From Candidatus Competibacteraceae bacterium (lineage in GTDB: Bacteria; Pseudomonadota; Gammaproteobacteria; Competibacterales; Competibacteraceae), in contig JAAUQA010000259.1 of NCBI GenBank assembly GCA_012032855.1, forward strand, positions 1-5,481: a stretch of 5,481 nt of DNA, in the 5' to 3' direction. Position 1 is the first letter of the stretch, and each line of letters begins with the position of its first letter. The position numbers and the translations under genes were made by a program. Positions 1 to 5,481 of this stretch are shown one piece after another. Below the pieces are notes generated by a model. That model was not told where the DNA came from. It saw only the letters and a list, made by a program, of their open reading frames with translations, and did no database searches.

Positions 1-304
1 TTCGGCCATGCTGGCCAAGGCCCATTGATACATCACCAAAGCCGGCGCGAGACCGAAAGAAACCATATCCGCCAGACTGTCGAACTCAGCCCCGAACGCG
101 CTTTCGGTGTTGGTCAGTCGGGGCTACCCGCCCGTCTAAACCGTCCAGCACCATCGCGACAAACACCGCAATTGCCGCGGGTTCGAAGCGACCCTGCATG
201 GACGCGACGATGGCATAGAAACCGGCAAACAGCGCGGCTGCCGTAAAGATATTCGGCAGCAGATAAATACCCCGGTGACGCTTGATATCATCGATTTCGT
301 TCAT
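1..304 (-). CDS. pssA: CDP-diacylglycerol--serine O-phosphatidyltransferase (PssA), N-terminal part, frameshifted and cut by window edge
   Basis: PssA is an inner-membrane enzyme that transfers CDP-diacylglycerol onto L-serine to give phosphatidylserine, the precursor of phosphatidylethanolamine. The sequence shows a start at the ATG at 304-302 ([18 protein letters not shown]), a hydrophobic helix at about residues 19-37, and then DGLDGRVA at residues 54-61. Frame 1 then runs into a TGA at 88-86. Dropping one base from the C run (minus strand) at 120-123 restores 40 more codons up to the window edge, beginning [18 protein letters not shown]. The joined sequence exactly matches the CDP-alcohol phosphatidyltransferase signature DG-x2-AR-x8-G-x3-D-x3-D. 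About 101 residues are visible; the family usually has well over 200. GTG at 307-305 is an alternative start, and no strong Shine-Dalgarno sequence is visible for either. The start lies 51 nt after the ilvC stop, so co-transcription is likely. Family identity is very secure; whether the gene is truly broken is not. Confidence 0.9.
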
Positions 305-323
305 CACCGGGATGCTCTGAGGG

Positions 324-341
324 GCGGAGCGAAAGTTCCGC
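324..341. other. Small inverted repeat in the ilvC-pssA gap
   Basis: GCGGA at 324-328 and TCCGC at 337-341 form a 5-bp perfect stem in the 51-nt gap between the ilvC stop and the pssA start. Read on the plus strand, two more pairs (one G-U) close a GAAA tetraloop. Read as operon mRNA, one of these pairs becomes an A-C mismatch. There is no U tract on either side, so it is not an intrinsic terminator. It could be an mRNA processing or stability hairpin, or chance. Confidence 0.3.
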
Positions 342-355
342 AGCAGTCGAAGGGA

Positions 356-1434
<1,079 letters not shown>

Positions 1435-1441
1435 AGTCAGA

Positions 1442-1933
1442 CTAGACGCGCAGGGCGCGTTGTCCACGGGTGATGCCGGTGACGCCGGAACGAACCACTT
1501 CCAGAATATCGTCATGATCGACGGCATTGAGGAAACCGTCCAGCTTGTCGCTGGTGCCGGTCAATTCAATCGTGTAGCTGGAGTCATTCACATCGATGAC
1601 GCGGCCACGAAAAATATCGGTGAGGCGGTACATTTCAGAACGCTGCTCTCCGCTGGCCTTGACCTTGACCATCATCAACTCGCGCTCAATGTGGCTGCCT
1701 TCCGTCAGGTCACTTAATTTAACCACATCGACTAACTTGTTCAGCTGCTTGACGATCTGTTCGATGATGTCATCCGAACCACGGGTAACCAAGGTCATCC
1801 GTGACAGAGTCGGATCTTCGGTCGGCGCTACGGTCAAGCTTTCGATATTGTAGCCGCGCGCCGAAAATAAATTGGCTACCCGGCACAGCGCACCGGCCTC
1901 GTTTTCCAATAAGATTGAGATTATGTGTCGCAT
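1442..1933 (-). CDS. ilvN: Acetolactate synthase small (regulatory) subunit
   Basis: This regulatory subunit activates the AHAS catalytic subunit and gives it valine feedback inhibition. It is 163 residues, the typical length of IlvH/IlvN. The N-terminal ACT domain spans about residues 2-77: it opens MRHIISILLENEAGAL and carries N11, G14 and N29 (RGYNIESLTVAPTED), positions linked to valine binding in E. coli IlvH. The C-terminal ALS small-subunit domain covers about residues 83-157 (IFRGRVIDV, LTGTSDKLDGF, RSGVTGITRG). Position 17 is cysteine, where E. coli IlvH has serine. The ATG at 1933-1931 comes 2 nt after the ilvB stop (TAATTATG) and lacks a clear Shine-Dalgarno sequence of its own, which points to translational coupling and matched subunit supply. 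The naming choice between ilvN and ilvH is conventional; the family is IlvH-like. Confidence 0.97.
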   Translation of the reverse strand: MRHIISILLENEAGALCRVANLFSARGYNIESLTVAPTEDPTLSRMTLVTRGSDDIIEQIVKQLNKLVDVVKLSDLTEGSHIERELMMVKVKASGEQRSEMYRLTDIFRGRVIDVNDSSYTIELTGTSDKLDGFLNAVDHDDILEVVRSGVTGITRGQRALRV

Positions 1934-1935
1934 AA

Positions 1936-3677
1936 TTACACCAGCACCATGCCTTCTTCGTGGGTGGAAACCATTTTATCCCGACCGGCCAACAACATTT
2001 CATTCTGACCGCCGCCTGCTGGAATCATCGGAAAGACGTTCTCCTCCTGATCGGTGATGAAATCCATGAACACGGTGCGATCTTTGATCGCTAATGCTTC
2101 GCGCAGCGCGCTTTCCACGTCGTGGGGTTGTTCGATCAGCATTCCCACATGACCATACGCCTCGGCCAGCTTCACGAAATCCGGCAGCGCTTCCATGTAG
2201 GTCATGGAATAGCGCTTTTCATAGAAAAACTCCTGCCATTGCCGCACCATGCCCAAGTAGCGGTTGTTCAGATTCACAACGATGACCGGGGTATGGTATT
2301 GCAGCATGGTGGACAGTTCCTGCAACATCATTTGGATGCTGCCTTCGCCGGTGATGCACACCACATCGCGGTCGGGGAATGCGAACTTGGCGCCCATCGC
2401 GGCCGGCAACCCGAACCCCATAGTGCCTAACCCACCGGAGTTGATCCATTGCCGGGGGCGATCGAAGTGATAGTACTGCGCCGCCCACATCTGATGCTGA
2501 CCGACATCGGAAGTAATAATCGCCTGTCCCTGGGTCGCTTCGTAGAGCTTTTCGATGACATACTGGGGTTTGATCAGCGTGTCGCTTTGCTCGTACTTAA
2601 GCGATTGCACCGCGCGCCATTCGTCGATCTGCCTCCACCATAGGGCCAGGGCTTCGGCGTCCGGCTTCATACCGCTTTCCCGGATGATTTCGATCATTGA
2701 ACGCAACACCTGGGGCACAGAGCCGACGATGGGAATATCGACCTTGACGGTCTTGGAGATCGACGATGGGTCGATATCCACATGCACGATGCGTGCGTGG
2801 GGGCAGAACTTGCTAAGTTCACCGGTCACCCGATCATCGAACCGGGCGCCGATGGCGATGAGCACGTCGCACTCATGCATGCCCATATTGGCTTCATAAG
2901 TGCCGTGCATGCCCAACATGCCGATGAACTGAGGATCGGTGCCCGGATACGCACCTAACCCCATCAGGGTATTGGTAATCGGATAGCCCAGAATGCGAGT
3001 CAGCTCGACCAACTCTTTGGAACCTTCGCCCAGAATGACGCCGCCGCCGGTATACATCATCGGCCGTTTCGCTTCGACCATCATCTCCACAGCCTTGCGA
3101 ATCTGGCCGCTATGGCCTTTCACCGTGGGGCTGTAAGAGCGCATTTTGATTTTCTTCGGGTAGACGAACTCAGTTTTGGCGGCAGTGACATCTTTAGGCA
3201 AATCTACAACCACCGGGCCGGGTCGGCCTGTGGTGGCGATGTAGAACGCTTTCTTAATAGTTTCAGCCAGTTGAGTGACGTCTTTGACCAAGAAGTTATG
3301 TTGACGCACGGACGGGTGATGCCGACCGAATCGACTTCTTGGAAGGCGTCATTACCGATCAATTTGGTGGGAACCTGTCCGCAAATGACGACCATGGGGA
3401 CAGAGTCCATGTAAGCGGTTGCAATACCCGTTACCGTGTTGGTCAAGCCGGGGCCTGACGTGACCAATACAACACCCGGCTTACCCGTGGCGCGGGCTAA
3501 GCCATCGGCGGCGTGGGCGGCACCCTGTTCATGACGCACCAGAATGTGCTTGACATCATTCTGCTGATACAGCGCATCATAAACATGCAAAATGGCACCA
3601 CCCGGATAACCAAATACGTACTCGACACCCTCTTCCTTAAGGCAACGGACAACGATTTCGGCTCCGGTTAATTCCAT
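1936..3677 (-). CDS. ilvB: Acetolactate synthase large (catalytic) subunit, frameshifted near codon 126
   Basis: This is the ThDP-, FAD- and Mg2+-dependent cytosolic enzyme that condenses pyruvate with pyruvate or 2-ketobutyrate, the committed step of branched-chain amino acid synthesis. It starts at the ATG at 3677-3675 ([13 protein letters not shown]), 9 nt after a GAGGAG ribosome-binding site. The first frame gives 125 residues: YPGGA at 24-28, catalytic E50 in RHEQGAA, GPGLTN, and [15 protein letters not shown] to RPCV. It then goes out of frame at 3303-3301. One base restored in the AA run at 3301-3302 makes [13 protein letters not shown], and the second frame (codons from 3300) runs 454 residues to the TAA at 1938-1936. 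The reconstruction is about 580 residues, a normal length. The second part holds RFDDR (about 279-283), DVGQHQM (about 391), the ThDP motif GEGSIQM to NN (about 444-472) and QWQEF. By similarity it is the IlvI/IlvB-type large subunit. As written, no single frame encodes a functional enzyme. Confidence 0.95.
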
Positions 3678-3685
3678 AGCGTTCA

Positions 3686-3691
3686 GCTCCT
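3686..3691 (-). promoter_or_regulatory. Ribosome-binding site of ilvB
   Basis: GAGGAG on the minus strand lies 9 nt before the ATG at 3677. It decides the start: the same frame is open upstream to a TTG at 3734-3732, but that start would add 19 residues with no family counterpart and lacks a comparable Shine-Dalgarno sequence. Confidence 0.7.
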
Positions 3692-3739
3692 CAAGCTCAG
3701 GATTGGGGACGATTAGAAGAAGATGGAGTTCCAAACACC

Positions 3740-3758
3740 GGTCGTGACTATGACGACC
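3740..3758 (-). promoter_or_regulatory. Hairpin or dyad in the ilvB leader
   Basis: GGTCGT (3740-3745) and ACGACC (3753-3758) are perfect inverted 6-bp arms around a 7-nt spacer. If transcription starts near 3774, the hairpin forms about 17-35 nt into the leader, upstream of the ribosome-binding site. It may be a 5' stabilising hairpin, an operator, or part of a leader control structure. It has no U tract directly after it on the minus strand. Confidence 0.35.
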
Positions 3759-3780
3759 TTTGAATTCCTACATGCTGGGC

Positions 3781-3810
3781 AGTATACAATAATTATGACT
3801 TGATTATTAA
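3781..3810 (-). promoter_or_regulatory. Candidate promoter of the ilvBNC-pssA operon
   Basis: On the minus strand TATACT (3786-3781) matches the sigma-70 -10 consensus at 5 of 6 positions. A weak -35 (TTAATA, 3810-3805) sits 18 nt upstream. The surroundings are strongly AT-rich compared with the genes. The predicted start is near 3774, giving a leader of about 97 nt before ilvB. The poor -35 would fit a promoter that needs an activator. No other candidate in the gap is clearly better. Confidence 0.4.
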
Positions 3811-3835
3811 GCTTTGAAAATGCTCAATTTACCGC

Positions 3836-3856
3836 GCCTATTTAGGCATGTCCTAA
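3836..3856. promoter_or_regulatory. Candidate operator: nested dyads with a T-N11-A box
   Basis: TTAGG-CATGT-CCTAA at 3842-3856 is a perfect 15-bp interrupted dyad. Its left arm also pairs with GCCTA at 3836-3840 (GCCTA-TT-TAGGC). The dyad contains T-N11-A (3843 to 3855), the general shape of a LysR-type regulator box. It is centred about 75 bp upstream of the predicted ilv start, where such activators often bind. It could equally serve the divergent plus-strand gene. The regulator is unknown, and assigning an IlvY-like protein would be a guess. Confidence 0.35.
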
Positions 3857-3869
3857 TTTGCGTTACACA

Positions 3870-3897
3870 ACGACAAATTCTCATTTTATTATATGAT
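3870..3897 (+). promoter_or_regulatory. Weak candidate promoter of the DUF4124 gene
   Basis: ACGACA (3870-3875, 4 of 6 against TTGACA) and TATGAT (3892-3897, 5 of 6 against TATAAT) are 16 nt apart, in an AT-rich stretch 45 nt before the start codon. Overlapping alternatives such as TATTAT at 3887-3892 exist, so the exact position is uncertain. Confidence 0.3.
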
Positions 3898-3941
3898 TCA
3901 GGTGATTCGGCGGAATAGCCCCTAAATGGTTGGAGGAAACA

Positions 3942-4421
3942 ATGAAGTTAATGCTTTTTTTTGCGGCAATGCTGTACAGCTTATCGGTGCCGGCTCAGGT
4001 TGTGCACTTGGCGCAGGCGCAAGGCGAGTCGATCTATAAATGGCGGGACGCTGACGGCAAACTGCAGTATACCGAGGTGCCTCCCCCAACCGGCTTTGAA
4101 TTTGAGCAACTCAACAAACCTGCTCCCCCCAAAAACAACCCTGAGGAAGCGATGGAAAAATTGAGAGAACAAGTCGAAGCTGCAGAGAAAGCGACTGAAG
4201 AAGCCGAGCAGCAACAAAAAACCGAACAGCAAAAACAGGATCGCGCAGAATTATTTGCCAAGAATTGCGAAACCGCTACGAATAACGTAAAAGCCTTGGA
4301 GGGTAGTCAACCGGTGGTGCGCACTAATGAAGCGGGTCAGCGGATTGTGCTGGATACCGAGCAACGCAACGCTGCCCTGGCTCAGGCACGCAAAGACATG
4401 ACTTACTACTGTAACCCCTAA
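3942..4421 (+). CDS. Secreted DUF4124 domain-containing protein of unknown function
   Basis: The protein has 159 residues and its function is unknown. Residues 1-18 form a signal peptide ([18 protein letters not shown]). Cleavage is likely after A18 or after the AQA at 24-26, so the mature protein should be periplasmic or envelope-associated. Residues 31-49 ([19 protein letters not shown]) are the hallmark of DUF4124, a short domain found at the N-terminus of many proteobacterial exported proteins. Residues 66-107 are rich in E, Q, K and A and look like a helical coiled coil. The C-terminal part has two cysteines (C109 and C157) that could form a disulfide. The ATG at 3942 is chosen because GGAGG lies 5 nt upstream; a TTG at 3930 is also in frame but precedes that site. 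The gene diverges from the ilv operon and precedes proS by 95 nt. I know of no direct functional link to either. Confidence 0.88.
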   Translation: MKLMLFFAAMLYSLSVPAQVVHLAQAQGESIYKWRDADGKLQYTEVPPPTGFEFEQLNKPAPPKNNPEEAMEKLREQVEAAEKATEEAEQQQKTEQQKQDRAELFAKNCETATNNVKALEGSQPVVRTNEAGQRIVLDTEQRNAALAQARKDMTYYCNP

Positions 4422-4516
4422 CTTTTGCCACCCATCCGGCACATGGTCCGGCCTTGGCGCTCAGGTGCCTCTTGTTCAGTCTTGGCCGGGCGATCAGCTG
4501 TGGAGCCCCTCATACT
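4422..4516 (+). other. Gap before proS with inverted repeat, no clear terminator
   Basis: This 95-nt gap holds a ribosome-binding site (GGAG, 4502-4505) 11 nt before the proS ATG. It also holds an inverted repeat, CCGGCC (4448-4453) and GGCCGG (4484-4489), around a 30-nt spacer that itself contains a small GGCG/TGCC stem. No U tract follows, so I do not call a terminator; the DUF4124 gene and proS may be co-transcribed. No convincing promoter was seen. Confidence 0.35.
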
Positions 4517-5481
4517 ATGAGAATATCTCAGTTTCCCTTATCGACGTTAAAGGAGACCCCGGCTGACGCCGAGGTGATCAGCCATCAACTGATGCTCCGC
4601 GCTGGGCTGATCCGTCGTTTGGCGGCCGGTATATACACTTGGTTACCGTTGGGCTTGCGCACGTTGCGCAAAGTCGAGTCTGTAGTCCGGGAAGAAATGA
4701 ATCGAATCGGCGCTTTGGAAATGTTAATGCCGGCCGTGCAACCCGCCGAGCTCTGGCAGGAGTCCGGGCGTTGGGAACAATACGGCCCCGAGTTGCTCCG
4801 TTTGAAAGATCGCCATATGCGGGAGTTCTGTTTTGGCCCGACTCACGAAGAAGTGATCGCCGATCTGCTGCGCCGGGAAATCAAAAGCTATCGGCAATTA
4901 CCCATCAGCTACTACCAGATTCAAACCAAATTCCGTGACGAAATCAGACCGCGTTTCGGGGTGATGCGGGCGCGCGAATTTTTGATGAAAGACGCCTATT
5001 CATTTCACGTCACCCCGGATTCCCTGCAGGCGACCTACGATGTCATGGGGCAAGCGTACAGTCGTATTTTTTCGCGGTTAGGGCTCGATTTTCGCGCCGT
5101 GTTAGCCGATAGCGGCAGCATAGGCGGTAACCGGTCTCAGGAGTATCATGTATTGGCAGATTCAGGCGAAGACGCCATTGCTTTTGCTTCGCAGGGCACC
5201 TATGCCGCTAATGTTGAATTGGCCGAAGCGCTGGCCCCACAGGCGGAAAGACCGGCCCCGACTCTGTCGTTAAACCAGGTTGCGACCCCCGATCAACACA
5301 CCATCGCCACGGTCAGTGCGTTTCTCAAAGTCGATCCGCAGCAGACCATGAAAACCCTGCTGGTACAGGGCAGCGACACCGAGGTAGTCGCGCTCTGTCT
5401 GCGCGGCGACCATGAACTGAACAAAATCAAAGCTGAAAAACTCCCGCAAGTCGCTACCCCATTGACCATGGCCAGCACGGC
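4517..5481 (+). CDS. proS: Prolyl-tRNA synthetase, bacterial type, N-terminal 321 codons
   Basis: ProRS charges tRNA-Pro with proline in the cytosol; the bacterial type also carries an INS editing domain that clears mischarged Ala-tRNA-Pro. The frame is open from the ATG at 4517 to the window end. The start [20 protein letters not shown] matches the usual bacterial N-terminus. Class II catalytic-core segments visible are HQLMLRAG (23-30), [16 protein letters not shown] (71-86), FGPTHEEV (106-113) and the motif 2 region [17 protein letters not shown] (139-155), followed by MKDAYSF. DSGSIGG (198-204) precedes the INS domain, which begins at about residue 224. That domain keeps MKTLLV with a lysine at 279, aligned with the E. 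coli lysine 279 I recall as important in editing, and RGDHELN at 296-302. The rest of INS, motif 3 and the anticodon-binding domain lie beyond the window; full-length homologues are about 570 residues. No frameshift is visible. Confidence 0.98.
   Translation, partial: MRISQFPLSTLKETPADAEVISHQLMLRAGLIRRLAAGIYTWLPLGLRTLRKVESVVREEMNRIGALEMLMPAVQPAELWQESGRWEQYGPELLRLKDRHMREFCFGPTHEEVIADLLRREIKSYRQLPISYYQIQTKFRDEIRPRFGVMRAREFLMKDAYSFHVTPDSLQATYDVMGQAYSRIFSRLGLDFRAVLADSGSIGGNRSQEYHVLADSGEDAIAFASQGTYAANVELAEALAPQAERPAPTLSLNQVATPDQHTIATVSAFLKVDPQQTMKTLLVQGSDTEVVALCLRGDHELNKIKAEKLPQVATPLTMAST

Noticed and set aside
118..125. Programmed +1 frameshift in pssA
   Set aside because: There is a CCCC run but no nearby stop or release-factor-like recoding context; the frame-1 stop is over ten codons downstream. 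No recoding is known for this family.
3298..3306. Programmed -1 ribosomal frameshift in ilvB
   Set aside because: No slippery heptamer (X XXY YYZ) or downstream stimulatory structure is visible at the junction, and AHAS large subunits are not known to use recoding. A missing base in an A run explains it more simply.
3768..3773. ATG-TAG start-stop element in the ilvB leader
   Set aside because: It is a minimal ATG followed by TAG on the minus strand, located at or before the predicted transcription start and without a ribosome-binding site. Probably chance.

Overview
The window looks like ordinary chromosomal core metabolism from a gammaproteobacterium. The evidence is the full-length class I ketol-acid reductoisomerase, the IlvI/IlvH-type acetohydroxyacid synthase pair, the ilv-ilv-ilvC-pssA gene order known from many Gamma- and Betaproteobacteria outside the enterics, a DUF4124 periplasmic protein, and a bacterial-type prolyl-tRNA synthetase that aligns without gaps to the E. 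coli enzyme (as remembered) over about 285 residues. I cannot name a genus from sequence alone. I see no mobile element, CRISPR array, rRNA, tRNA or phage signal.

Layout. The left two thirds (1-3677) is a minus-strand branched-chain amino acid operon, read right to left: ilvB/ilvI (AHAS large subunit, 3677-1936), then ilvN/ilvH (AHAS regulatory subunit, 1933-1442, only 2 nt after the ilvB stop), then ilvC (ketol-acid reductoisomerase, 1375-356), then the start of pssA (phosphatidylserine synthase, 304 to beyond the left edge). IlvBN condenses pyruvate or 2-ketobutyrate with pyruvate, and IlvC reduces and isomerises the product, so the operon covers the first two shared steps of valine, isoleucine and leucine synthesis. 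PssA, a membrane-lipid enzyme, rides along. Around 3678-3941 lies an AT-rich divergent intergenic region with a plausible minus-strand promoter, a dyad that fits a LysR-type box, and a leader hairpin. To the right, on the plus strand, are a small secreted DUF4124 protein (3942-4421) and the first 321 codons of proS (4517 to beyond the right edge).

Two genes are broken as sequenced. pssA carries a 1-nt insertion in a C run exactly inside its catalytic CDP-alcohol phosphatidyltransferase motif. ilvB lacks 1 nt in an A run after about codon 125. Both reading frames resume with family-typical sequence on the other side of the lesion, and both lesions sit in short homopolymers, so sequencing or assembly error is the leading explanation. 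Recent inactivation in the source organism is not excluded. ilvN, ilvC, the DUF4124 gene and the visible part of proS are intact.

I found no convincing undescribed system. The most interesting non-coding signal is an intrinsic-terminator-like hairpin with a U-rich tail between ilvN and ilvC. Its pairing is complete only in the minus-strand RNA, because of two G-U wobbles. This suggests internal attenuation or differential expression within the operon.
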